Source: GYS-P2D sp964414425
GTDB lineage: Bacteria > Bacteroidota > Bacteroidia > Chitinophagales > Saprospiraceae
DNA length: 64,000 nucleotides
Direction: 5' to 3'
Assembly (NCBI GenBank): GCA_964414425.1
Contig: CAYPWL010000017.1
Location: 3,456-67,455, forward strand
The position numbers and the translations under genes were made by a program. The notes below the pieces were generated by a model. That model searched no databases and had not been told where the DNA came from. It was given only the letters and a program-made list of their open reading frames with translations. Positions 44,486-53,705 of this stretch are shown here, one piece after another. The number at the start of each line of letters is the position of its first letter. Positions within the stretch are counted from its first letter, which is position 1.

Positions 44486-45922
44486 CTAATTGATCAATAT
44501 CTCGTCTAACAAGCTCTGATCGTCATTCAAGCTCTTGAAAAGCTTCATCCGAAACTTACCTTGTTTATTGACGAGCGTGATCGCCATCTTATCTATTGCC
44601 ACCATAGACAATACCGTCTGGATATAAGCCTCTATCAGGTCATCTAAACCCACACCAAGCTTATTAAAATCTCGTCTATCCATCAATACCAACCTATTGG
44701 TATCACTGCTCCAGGTGCCATCATCATTCTTGATCGAGAGGTTAGTCCCGAGCATTGACCAACTATCTGTGCCACTCTCAATCTGATTGACCAGAGGTTT
44801 AGCGGCTCTGCGAGCATAGGTGCACAGGGGTTTAATACCGTGCTCGGTAGAACTAACCATCATCCTTATATCTGCCACAAAGGTTTGATTTTTGTTGTCG
44901 GGGATCGTACCGACATGATATAGCTTACCTGACGAGGTAGTACTACTCCAATCCGAATTGCCAATCAAACTCTGAACGATAAAGAGGTCATAATCAAACT
45001 CCATCTCCATAAAATCCTCAAGCTCCTTTTCGGTAACGATCGTGTACACCCCTTGACCAGCATTGCTATACGGCACCTTGATGACGGCATGACCTCCCAT
45101 CTTTCTGACCCATAGTGGAATCTCATTTTTACTGACATCCCATATCGTCTCAGGAATATTGATTTTCAATCCATACTCTTGTATCTCCGCATTGAATATG
45201 TCATAGGCTTTGGCCGCTACCATTTTATTCCTACCACCAGCAAGGCAAGCTATCGTAGGATTCAGGATCCTTGTCTTAGCATTTACGGGTATTCTATTCC
45301 AGGGTTTTTGAGTAACATATCTAAAAGCAGCTCTAATTGGAATCCAGTCATCCTCGTCCAATACATGTAGAACCCCATCGATAAACTTAGCGGAGGGATC
45401 CTGGTCATCTGTATAGAAGCTAACATAATACACAGGCTCTTGCATCACATCAGCGATCACTTCTGCATATCCAGATACCTCCATGGGGTTCTTGTCATAG
45501 AGCACAGCTAAGCCGCCTTTGATCTTGTTACGTAGATTTTTGAGATATGGCTTAAAGGTTCGTTCGACCATCAACCTGTAACTGCCCTGCTCTTGATTAT
45601 CATCAACGAGAGGCATAGATTTTTGTCCAGAGGGGCAAGAGTTGTTCTCAATCACTACCATCTGCCTCTTACCTGATGCCGAGGTTACATTGAGTAGGTC
45701 CGCCCCACCCCATAAGAAGTACCGCGCTTTATGATTTAGTATCTCACGCAGTTTATCTTTGTTAACTACTGGGTGCATATGACAATATCTGGTAATCACC
45801 CGTTCTTGATCTAAATTCAAAAAGAAATTAATCATGGGATGAATCGTCGCATTCAGTGCTTTGGGGTACCAGTGATTATTAGGATCAAATTGATCCGGAT
45901 AGATAAGCTTTTTCTTAGTCAC
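44486..45922 (-). CDS. Divergent ATP-grasp-like ligase
   Basis: A 478-aa cytoplasmic protein of unassigned function. A nucleotide-binding loop of ATP-grasp type is visible in HAVIKVPYSNAGQGVYTIVT (~285-304), followed by DLFIVQSLIGNSDW and VADIRMMVSSTEHG (the charged strand binding ATP/Mg). The N-terminal VVIENNSCPSGQKSMPL and GGLAVLYDKNPMEVSGYAEV segments may form the substrate side. It begins with GTG at 45922 (no better ATG) and is first in an operon with the GshB-like ligase and the aspartoacylase-like hydrolase. It probably performs the first ligation. Confidence 0.65.
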   Translation of the reverse strand: MTKKKLIYPDQFDPNNHWYPKALNATIHPMINFFLNLDQERVITRYCHMHPVVNKDKLREILNHKARYFLWGGADLLNVTSASGKRQMVVIENNSCPSGQKSMPLVDDNQEQGSYRLMVERTFKPYLKNLRNKIKGGLAVLYDKNPMEVSGYAEVIADVMQEPVYYVSFYTDDQDPSAKFIDGVLHVLDEDDWIPIRAAFRYVTQKPWNRIPVNAKTRILNPTIACLAGGRNKMVAAKAYDIFNAEIQEYGLKINIPETIWDVSKNEIPLWVRKMGGHAVIKVPYSNAGQGVYTIVTEKELEDFMEMEFDYDLFIVQSLIGNSDWSSTTSSGKLYHVGTIPDNKNQTFVADIRMMVSSTEHGIKPLCTYARRAAKPLVNQIESGTDSWSMLGTNLSIKNDDGTWSSDTNRLVLMDRRDFNKLGVGLDDLIEAYIQTVLSMVAIDKMAITLVNKQGKFRMKLFKSLNDDQSLLDEILIN

Positions 45923-46548
45923 GTTTTTTTTAGTTTTTATGTAAAAGCAGCTTTAAGACGATCGATATAGGTGAAAGATTGCTCGTTAAAACAAAAATAT
46001 TTTTCAAGCATTATCAACGCACCCGAAATCAACCCAACTTACTGATTACGTGTATATTATACATATATAAAATGTAACTCAACTATAATGTAATCAAGCT
46101 ATTGAAGACTTCCATTAATTGCCTTATCTCGACACATAGGTACGTCGCTCTTACGATCATTAGATTGCACGTTGATTTATGACAACAACTCCAACTTGCT
46201 TAGGTCTACACTGCCTGAAATGTTAAGCTAAGAGTCAGTCGGTCTCACTTCCCTTGACTACTATAACCCATAGTCAATACTATCTATCTTGTGGTGGCTT
46301 TTCGGAGTGCTCATGTAACTACTTGATATGCCTTCGACTACTTATGTAATATCCTCCGTTACATACAGCGTAGCCCTTTTCTTACAGGCTCGGTCAAAAT
46401 CTTGCAAAAACCTTTCTCAACAGCGGATATACTACCTATTATGCTGGCCTAATAGGTGTACTGGCTTGATTTTTTGTCCTAACTTGGCACACTCGGGGAC
46501 ACTATACACAATCGTCAACAGCATACAAGAGATATTGATCTATCATTT
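45923..46548 (+). other. Divergent intergenic region with three perfect hairpins
   Basis: A 626-nt region separates the minus-strand ligase operon from the plus-strand sensor kinase. Three perfect short stems occur: TTGACTA/TAGTCAA (46254-46277), TATGTAA/TTACATA (46343-46365) and ACCTATTA/TAATAGGT (46434-46457). The last is followed after 12 nt by TTTTTT. All are within 300 nt upstream of the kinase start, so a leader or attenuator is possible. No tRNA or open frame is credible. Confidence 0.4.
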
Positions 46549-49500
46549 ATGAGTAACCTTAGACCAGGCGTTTTTCTTCAGCTCCTGATTTATTTAGTGA
46601 TTAGCATACCCGCGTCCTACAGCCAAATCGGAAAAAACATAAGATTTGACAATCTAAGTAAACTGGATGGGATCCCTCATAATTCTATCAATAGCATAAT
46701 ACAAGACGATTTAGGATTTATATGGATAGGCACCAATGATGGACTATGCAGATATCAAGGTTCTAATGATGTCAGCGTCTATCGAGTTAATGCTCCTGAG
46801 ATTCAAGGAGGATTAGAGTCAAATGCAATAAGGACACTGTTTAAAGATCATGCGGGAAATCTCTGGATTGGGACTCGCTTGGGAGGATTGACTAAGTTTG
46901 ATCAATCCAATCAAAGTTGGACAACATTTCGACACGATCCCAATGATGCCAATAGTATAAGTAGTGACGAGATATTATCAATTGCCGAAGACAACGATGG
47001 TAGGATATGGATTGGCACTGAGGATGGGCTTAATGCATATGATCCATCTTCTGGTGTTTTCACCCGATTTCAGGCGGATCTCAACAATCCCAAAGCATTG
47101 CAAGCCAAAGCCATATTAACGATCTATGTGGATCACAAAGGCTGGATGTGGACTGGCACATGGGATGGAGGACTTAGCCTTCTTATACACTCGGATTCTG
47201 GGAAGCTAAGTGATATTGAATTCAAGACATTTGAGCTTGATAATATCAAAGAAACCCGACGTGTCTGGGACATCTATCAGTCTAACAACCATCACTATTG
47301 GCTATCAACGGCAGGCGGTGGACTTTTGCTTATGGCCCTACCAGACAACGCTAATAATACTTCACATAGCACAGACTGGACTCCCATCACACAACGGTTT
47401 AGTAAAGAGAGCGACTCCACGGGCTTGACGCATGACGATATAAAGGAGGTAGTCCAAGATCGAAATCAGAACCTTTGGGTAGCGACTACTCAAGGGCTAA
47501 ATGTTATCCCCGCTGAAGACATAAAAAACATTACTGAAGAAGATATATTCCAGAATGCAGTAGACCTAAGTTTCACACAATACTACTTTGATCCTGCTAA
47601 TCCGAGTTCAATTATCAATAATAATTTCAGAGCTCTTTATGAAGACTTTCAGGGAATCATCTGGGCTGGAACCAGTGCCGGCATCAGCCAATATAACTGG
47701 TCTAACCATCAAATTGACGTGGATGACCTGTCTCAAGATATTACCCAAAGTTTTGTTTCTCAAAATTTCTATATAAACCCTAAAGGCATCGCATGGATAG
47801 CAAACGGTGAAAGAGGACTATTAAAATATGATTTGGAGAATAAAAAAATTCTTAGCTCTCCAGATTTCGCCCGTACATATGACTTTGTCAATTGCTTGTA
47901 CAGCCCTGATGATCGGCACCTCTACATAAGCCACACAGCCGGTATCACCAAACTCGATCTACGGACTAATAAAACTAAGGTCTTCAACATATTTAATGAA
48001 TCGATACCATACTCATTCGTCCGTTCATTATATCGAGACAATTCTAATCGGATCTGGGTAGGTAGTGAAAATGGGTTAATCATTGTTGATGAGTCGTCGG
48101 GGGTATCTCAGCGATATGTAAGCAATATCAATAACAACAAGTCTATAAGCGACAATTCTATTAAACAAATCCTTCGGGACAGTCGTGGAGATATTTGGTT
48201 GGCGACTTTTCAAGGCTTGAATAAAGTCCAAATTTTAGAGGATGGCACCTTGGAGTTTATTCACTTGAAGCATGACCCCCAACAACCAGAAAACAGCATT
48301 CCTTCCAATCGGATTTTTTGTATGGTGGAGCATGACAAAATCTTATATCTCGCCAGCGACATTGGTTTATCGAGTTATAATACAGAGCAAGGGACATATG
48401 AAAACTACAGTAAAGATGGCTCCAAGTATAGTTTTCATAGTATAGAGGTATGCGCAGATGGCAATATATGGGGTGGCACCACTGACGGTATTGTTAAGTT
48501 TGATACTCAATCCAAGTCATTTAATGCCTATGACAAAAACGATGGATTGGGTGATGTAGAATTCATCTATCGAGGCAGTCAAAATGATCGTCAGGGGAGA
48601 TTATACTTCCTTGGTCACCGAGGGATTGCGCTTATAGACCCCACTATGATTGTTAAAAATGAAAGGCCTCCTGATGTTTACATTACCGATCTTATAGTGT
48701 TAAATAAGAATGGACAATACATAGCTAATGTGCTAAGTAGTCAAGAAGTTACCCTCACACACGAGGATTACTATATCTCGATAGACTATGCAGCGATCAA
48801 TTACAACAGATCTACAAAAAATGAATTCGCTTTCAAACTGGACGGATTTGACGAACGCTGGAACTATCCCGACAAAAAGACGCCTGTGGTGTACACTAAT
48901 TTGGACCATGGGACTTACACATTTCAGGTCAAAGCGGCTAATAATGACGGCGTATGGAATGAGGAGGGCGCTCGTCTCACAATTATAAAGAAACCTGCAT
49001 TTTGGGAGACGATTTGGTTTAGGGTTCTGAGTGTATTGATAGGATTGATATTACTCTACCTTGCCATCACAGCTTATACTCACAATATAAAGCAGAGAAA
49101 TAACGCCCTACAAAAATATAATGAAGACTTAAATAGTGAAGTCCTTCAACGGAGAAAAGTCGAGGAAGTATTGAAGCTACAGGAGCAGAACTTGAGAGAG
49201 TCCAATTCTAACTTAGAAAAGTCTAATAATGAACTCGAACGCTCTAATAAGGACCTCGAGCAATTTGCTTATATCGCCTCGCACGATCTACAAGAACCAC
49301 TACGAGTGGTCGCTAATTTTATCGGCTTGCTAAAACATAGATATGCTAACGAACTCGATCAAGATGCACATGGATATATAGACTTTGCGACCAATGGTAT
49401 ATCCAGAATGTCCGCTCAGATAGAGAGTATTCTGACCTTTTCTAGAGTTATCCAAAACCAACATAATCTGTCATATGCGCATGTCGACGGATTGATTTCT

Positions 49501-49941
49501 ACGGCTCTCCATGATCTCTCTCAGATCATAGAGGACAAGCAGGCGGAGGTGGTCGTTGACCCCATGCCTCAGATATATTGTGATTCCAATCTCATCCGGA
49601 TGGTTTTTTACAATCTTATATTAAACGCCATAAAGTTTAACAAAAGCGATCATGCGAAGGTTAAGGTAGGTTATCATACAAATCAAGACGACGAGTTTTG
49701 GCATTTTACGGTGGCCGATAACGGGATCGGTATTGCTGAAGAACATCTGGAAACTGTATTCCATATCTTTAAAAGGCTGCACAGTAAAAGCGATTATGAA
49801 GGCACTGGTATAGGTCTTGCTCTATGCCAAAAAATTATCCATCGTCATGACGGCGAAATATGGGTGGACTCCCAAGAAGGTGTCAGATCTACTTTTCATT
49901 TCACAATCAAGAAGCCTACTGACCTGCCATCTGAATCGTAG
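46549..49941 (+). CDS. Two-component propeller sensor histidine kinase
   Basis: A 1130-aa membrane sensor. It has a signal peptide (~1-25), then about a dozen Reg_prop repeats forming beta-propellers (FIWIGTNDGLCRY, LWIGTRLGGLTKF, IWVGSENGLI), a Y_Y_Y domain (~740-805, FAFKLDGFDERWNY) and one transmembrane helix (~823-845). A coiled coil (~850-905, LRESNSNLEKSNNELERSN) leads to HisKA with phospho-acceptor His912 (YIASHDLQEPLR). HATPase_c follows with NLILNAIKFNK, DNGIGIA and GTGIGLALCQK. Unlike classical Bacteroidota hybrids it lacks receiver and AraC domains. No response regulator is adjacent. Confidence 0.93.
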   Translation: MSNLRPGVFLQLLIYLVISIPASYSQIGKNIRFDNLSKLDGIPHNSINSIIQDDLGFIWIGTNDGLCRYQGSNDVSVYRVNAPEIQGGLESNAIRTLFKDHAGNLWIGTRLGGLTKFDQSNQSWTTFRHDPNDANSISSDEILSIAEDNDGRIWIGTEDGLNAYDPSSGVFTRFQADLNNPKALQAKAILTIYVDHKGWMWTGTWDGGLSLLIHSDSGKLSDIEFKTFELDNIKETRRVWDIYQSNNHHYWLSTAGGGLLLMALPDNANNTSHSTDWTPITQRFSKESDSTGLTHDDIKEVVQDRNQNLWVATTQGLNVIPAEDIKNITEEDIFQNAVDLSFTQYYFDPANPSSIINNNFRALYEDFQGIIWAGTSAGISQYNWSNHQIDVDDLSQDITQSFVSQNFYINPKGIAWIANGERGLLKYDLENKKILSSPDFARTYDFVNCLYSPDDRHLYISHTAGITKLDLRTNKTKVFNIFNESIPYSFVRSLYRDNSNRIWVGSENGLIIVDESSGVSQRYVSNINNNKSISDNSIKQILRDSRGDIWLATFQGLNKVQILEDGTLEFIHLKHDPQQPENSIPSNRIFCMVEHDKILYLASDIGLSSYNTEQGTYENYSKDGSKYSFHSIEVCADGNIWGGTTDGIVKFDTQSKSFNAYDKNDGLGDVEFIYRGSQNDRQGRLYFLGHRGIALIDPTMIVKNERPPDVYITDLIVLNKNGQYIANVLSSQEVTLTHEDYYISIDYAAINYNRSTKNEFAFKLDGFDERWNYPDKKTPVVYTNLDHGTYTFQVKAANNDGVWNEEGARLTIIKKPAFWETIWFRVLSVLIGLILLYLAITAYTHNIKQRNNALQKYNEDLNSEVLQRRKVEEVLKLQEQNLRESNSNLEKSNNELERSNKDLEQFAYIASHDLQEPLRVVANFIGLLKHRYANELDQDAHGYIDFATNGISRMSAQIESILTFSRVIQNQHNLSYAHVDGLISTALHDLSQIIEDKQAEVVVDPMPQIYCDSNLIRMVFYNLILNAIKFNKSDHAKVKVGYHTNQDDEFWHFTVADNGIGIAEEHLETVFHIFKRLHSKSDYEGTGIGLALCQKIIHRHDGEIWVDSQEGVRSTFHFTIKKPTDLPSES

Positions 49942-50063
49942 ACTTACATAATTCATTATTACGGCAATAGCTGAGACGAGGAGCGCTCGATAAATCATGT
50001 GATGAATCGTAGCTTAGTGTTTTGGAGCTCTTGTCGTTGGTTTTCTTGGCGAGTTCTCAAGGT

Positions 50064-50574
50064 CGCTGAGAGGTGATTCCACCTTCAGCTGAAACATCTC
50101 ATTCAGGCAAAAGTCTCCTGACCTCTTGCCGAAGTTTCGATCTGATGTTTAGTAAAGTTTTTTTTACAGTTGTCTTATAGTTACGGGCACCCTTAACCAA
50201 AGTAATTGTAGTTAAAACAGAGAACTCCCGACCTTATGGTGCCGGTTTATGTATATTTCTATTGGAAGTTTTCCAAAAGCCGCGGAGAGGTGGGGACACC
50301 TTCAGCTGAAGAATACATTTAAGCAAAGGTCTCCCGACCTCTTGCCGAAGTCGTTGAGAGGTAATACCACCTTCAACAAAGTACTGGATGTTGAAGTAGA
50401 TATCCTCCTGACTCTTTGGCGTTGGTCATTGCGGTCTCTAATTGAAGTTTCTCTAAGAGCCGCTGAGAGGTGATTCCACCTCCAGCTGAAATATCTCATT
50501 CAGGCAAAGGTCTCCCGACCTCTTGCCGAAGTTTCGATCTGATGTTTAGTAAAGTTTTTTACAGTTGTCTTATA
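50064..50574 (+). repeat. Cluster of four related intergenic repeats (~115-bp unit)
   Basis: Copy A (50064-50179) and copy B (50461-50574) are near-identical, with four substitutions and a 2-nt T-run difference. They begin CGCTGAGAGGTGATTCCACC and end GTTGTCTTATA. Copy C (50281-50351) and a more diverged copy D (50352-~50428) share GAGAGGT...CCACCTTC and ACCTCTTGCCGAAGT. Each full unit contains two small inverted repeats: AGGTG-att-CCACCT, and AGGTC-tccc-GACCT (intact in B and C, one base off in A). Flanking 15-40 nt are also related, so the underlying unit is ~180 bp. No protein is encoded. The rest of 49942-50936 shows nothing. Confidence 0.75.
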
Positions 50575-50936
50575 TATGCACTTTCTTAGTGACGTCTATT
50601 TGGTTTTGATATAAAAGGCGCTTTTAAATGAGCCGTATAGCTTAAAAGATGCTCGATAGAAAGAAACTATTTTTCGCGAGTACTCAACTCACCATCATTC
50701 GATGTGACTGTCTGATCAGTGGACTACTATACATTGAGGAAAGCGCATTAACTATAGAGCAATCAAACTATTCATACCACATCACAATATATCCCACCTC
50801 TCTAAACTCTTCATCTCCATACAATTGATCGCATATGTCAATTACCACCAGAGTCAATGGTCTCCATTAGTGAGCAAAACTCTACTTTTAAGCATGCTCC
50901 GTCTTGCGGAATATAAATCAACTAAGAAAGGTCTTT

Positions 50937-51973
50937 ATGCCCGTCAGACAGTTTAATAGATCTCTTTTCGTATTCTATATCATCGGGTTACTGCTCGTAT
51001 CAGGTACAAACCAGGCTCACGGCCAAGCTGAATCCTCTGTACAGATATGGTCGAATGAGTCTTATCCGGATTCAATTAGATTTGAGGCATTCAACCGGTT
51101 TTATACTGATCACATCCATGCCCAACCCTCCGCCATTCTTGAGCGGGTGGATGCTCATTACAGTTTGGCAAAAGAGTCAAAAAATCCATCAGAAATCGCA
51201 AATGCTATAAGGTTCATGCACTCAAGGCGGTCGGCAGGTATGATGATGCACTGAGAGAATTAGAATCACTAATTGAACTTCGGACAGACCAGCAAGACAC
51301 TATCGGCCTTGCAAATGATTACGCTCTGTCCGGCGTCATATATCATTACCAAAGTAAATATCTAAATGCGGTCACCAGCTTAACTGAGAGCCTCAAGTTA
51401 TATGAAGCAAAGAGTTACGAACAAGGACAAGCGAGGGTATACAATTCTTTGGCTGCGGTTCATGCTGAAATCAAAAACTATGATTTGGCCATGGAGTATT
51501 ATGACCAGGGAGCTGCATTAGCACAACGGCTTAATCAGACCAAATTACTTCATATCATACTCCTCAATGTGGGTTTCATCGAATATGATAAAAAGAAGTA
51601 TCTCCAAGCTACCTCCAATGCGCATATAGCTAAAAGACATTTCTCGGATAGCAATAATCAAGTAGGTCTTGCGGACTGTTATTATCTGTTGGCACAGTCT
51701 CATCAGGCACTTGGTCATTTAGATTCGGCGTAATACTATGTCACAAAAGCTGTGGATACAAATCTTGGGATTGGAAATAAAGGCCAAATAATACCGAGCA
51801 TGCTGCTACTGGCAGAAATCCTGTCAACAGATGACACGGTCGAAGCCGCTAAGGTCGTAGAAGAAATACTACCCACCATAGACAACTCATACGGATCGTT
51901 GATAATGAAGGCGATTAAACTGTCAAATATGACTTCTAACATTGTTGAAAAGGATCCCGCCTCTCAGTATTGA
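50937..51973 (+). pseudogene. Secreted TPR-repeat protein, frameshifted and truncated
   Basis: ATG at 50937 starts a signal peptide (MPVRQFNRSLFVFYIIGLLL..., cut near AHGQ). After ~90 residues the frame is lost at about 51207-51210: deletion of one nt restores a continuous reading KVHALKAVGRYDDALRELES. It continues with TPR-type helices (YNSLAAVHAEIKNYDLAMEYY, LADCYYLLAQSHQALGHLDSA). A TAA at 51731-51733 then interrupts, and the same frame goes on (YYVTKAVDTNLGIGNKG) to 51973. The layout resembles N-terminal sensor parts of Bacteroidota TPR-histidine kinases or TPR-LuxR proteins, but the output domain is missing. Clearly decaying. Confidence 0.85.
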
Positions 51974-52789
51974 GTTAGGCTTTTTTATACGCCCACTCTT
52001 TTAGATTTTTAATTACTCCGGCATTAGTGCCTAAGAAGTACTTAATGCCCAGAATATAGCCATATTCAGCTTCACGCTTAACCGTGAAAATCCACACTTT
52101 CACAAGCATATGTGACGATCAGAGGGATTTACAGCAGCATATTGCGTTCTCAATTTAGTAACGACAGAAAGTGGTTTTTAGATAACGGATTTGAGTTTCT
52201 ATTGAACGGGGTAAAGTACCAATTGCACCACTGTGCTTTCGGCTTAAGTCGGAAAATGTGCAGTTGGCTACTTTCCCTTTCTTACTCTATCACCATAAGA
52301 AGGATCTATCCTGTCATTCATATAAAGGGCATTAACTATGTTGATTTTTGCTGTAGCTACTGGGGCTTTGGTCCTGATCTGTATAGTCACCGATATAGAT
52401 GAATTAAAATAGAGAGCTACATCAAGCTATTAGATTGCATGTCAAGTCCAAGTAGATACAAATACTGATTGGTTGATCATACCATGAATCAAGACAACAA
52501 GGAGGGGGATATCAATAGATCATACTCACAGCGGCCCACCCCATCGATTCATCCAAGTACAAGTCAATCTATAAGGGACTCAATCAAATCATAGATTATC
52601 ACAACTCATCACGATCCTAACATTTACCTCTGCAAAATATACCAAGAATGAACAAAAAAGAGTGGATCATGGTTAGCCCTTGGGATCTAATCTCGCAGGT
52701 ATTGATCATTAGACACTACTGGTTATATGACACACGAGATTCTGAGATTCTATTTTTCAAAAAGTTTATTGATTAAAGAAATTCACAAA
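51974..52789 (+). other. Gene-free stretch with one long hairpin
   Basis: The main structure is 52208-52277: GGG, AAAGTA (52213-52218), CCAA (52219-52222), TGCAC (52224-52228) pairing with GTGCA (52258-52262), TTGG (52264-52267), TACTTT (52269-52274), CCC. That is ~18 bp with small bulges. On the minus strand a 44-codon frame (52105..51974, MLVKVWIFTVKREAEYGYIL) might be a gene remnant, but I cannot assign it. No other feature is credible. Confidence 0.4.
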
Positions 52790-53605
52790 ATGATTTACAA
52801 GGTTTTAACACTCGCTAAGGTGGCTGGCTTATCACTGGTACTATTCACGATTCAACTCAATGCTCAACAGGCGGACAGCAAGTCTAAGAGTCTCTTATCC
52901 AATATGTACAAAGTAACTGGGGACTATGGCGATCTATGGAAGAAGAATGATGTCCAGTTTGATTATCTCTATGACAACTTTGCTGCGGGTAAGGATGTAT
53001 CTCAAGAGCGATTTATCATCGATGGAGAGCATACTTGGGCACGCTACACCACTCACGAGAGAAATGTACTTCCTGGACAAGATGGTATCGTAGTGCAGTC
53101 ACTTATCGACGGAGTTCCTCAGGTGACGCTCAACGGTAAGTCTGTCAAAGACGAGGCAGCGCTGGGTGGTACTAAATTCATCAGAGAGGTGAATCCATTT
53201 TGGTTTATGATGTCTTATAAAATAGCTGATCCAAGTACAATCCATAGCTACTTAGGCTCAGAGGTCGTGGACGGTGTTACTTATGAAAAGGTATCCTTGA
53301 AATACAAGAATGAAATGACAGGTAAGCCTGCTGATGATGAGTATATCCTATATTACAATACCAAGTCTAACTTGATTGATCTATTCTACTTCTCACTACC
53401 AGCAATGGGTGTCAATGATCCGATCATAAAGATGGAGATAGAATATGACATCATCGAAGGCATCTATGTGCCTACCAAGCGTAGATCATACGCCCCTAAT
53501 CCTGAGACTGGAGCTTACACGCTCAATGGTGAATACACCTTCAGCAATATCAAGTTCAATAACGGATTTAAGAAAGAAGATTTTGCACTGAAAGGAGAAA
53601 TGTGA
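52727..53605 (+). CDS. Secreted protein of the DUF6503/LolA-like type
   Basis: The open frame starts at 52727, but the natural start is the Met at 52790, giving signal peptide MIYKVLTLAKVAGLSLVLFT cut after LNAQ (~271 aa precursor). The mature part has many beta strands (VQFDYLYDNF, QERFIIDGEHTWARYTTHER, VDGVTYEKVSLKYKNE, DEYILYYNTKSNLIDLFYFS, GIYVPTKRRSYAP). This is the half-barrel pattern of outer-membrane lipoprotein-carrier-like proteins, as in DUF6503 of Bacteroidota. Monocistronic; a strong terminator follows 33 nt after the stop. Function unknown. Confidence 0.7.
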   Translation: MTHEILRFYFSKSLLIKEIHKMIYKVLTLAKVAGLSLVLFTIQLNAQQADSKSKSLLSNMYKVTGDYGDLWKKNDVQFDYLYDNFAAGKDVSQERFIIDGEHTWARYTTHERNVLPGQDGIVVQSLIDGVPQVTLNGKSVKDEAALGGTKFIREVNPFWFMMSYKIADPSTIHSYLGSEVVDGVTYEKVSLKYKNEMTGKPADDEYILYYNTKSNLIDLFYFSLPAMGVNDPIIKMEIEYDIIEGIYVPTKRRSYAPNPETGAYTLNGEYTFSNIKFNNGFKKEDFALKGEM

Positions 53606-53637
53606 TCTGAGTAAGCACGAATTAAAAAAAATTCATA

Positions 53638-53678
53638 AGCGGCATATTTCATCTGAGAAGTATGCCGCTTTTATATTT
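53638..53678 (+). terminator. Terminator after the DUF6503-like gene
   Basis: AAGCGGCATA (53638-53647) pairs perfectly with TATGCCGCTT (53661-53670), followed by TTATATTT. AAAAAAA precedes it at 53624-53630, so it may work in both directions. Confidence 0.85.
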
Positions 53679-53705
53679 AGGATCAGAGCATAAGATCGGA
53701 TAGTT

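Noticed and set aside
46549..49941. Hybrid two-component system with AraC output.
   Set aside because: The protein ends right after the HATPase_c domain; no receiver or helix-turn-helix is present.
50249..50473. 75-codon frame within the repeat cluster.
   Set aside because: It simply translates the repeats; corresponding frames in the other copies contain stops.
50064..50574. CRISPR array.
   Set aside because: Repeats are ~115 bp, few, unevenly spaced and diverged, without uniform spacers or cas genes.
51974..52105. 44-codon minus-strand frame as a real gene.
   Set aside because: It could be the tail of a lost gene, but no family is recognisable; recorded only in the intergenic entry.
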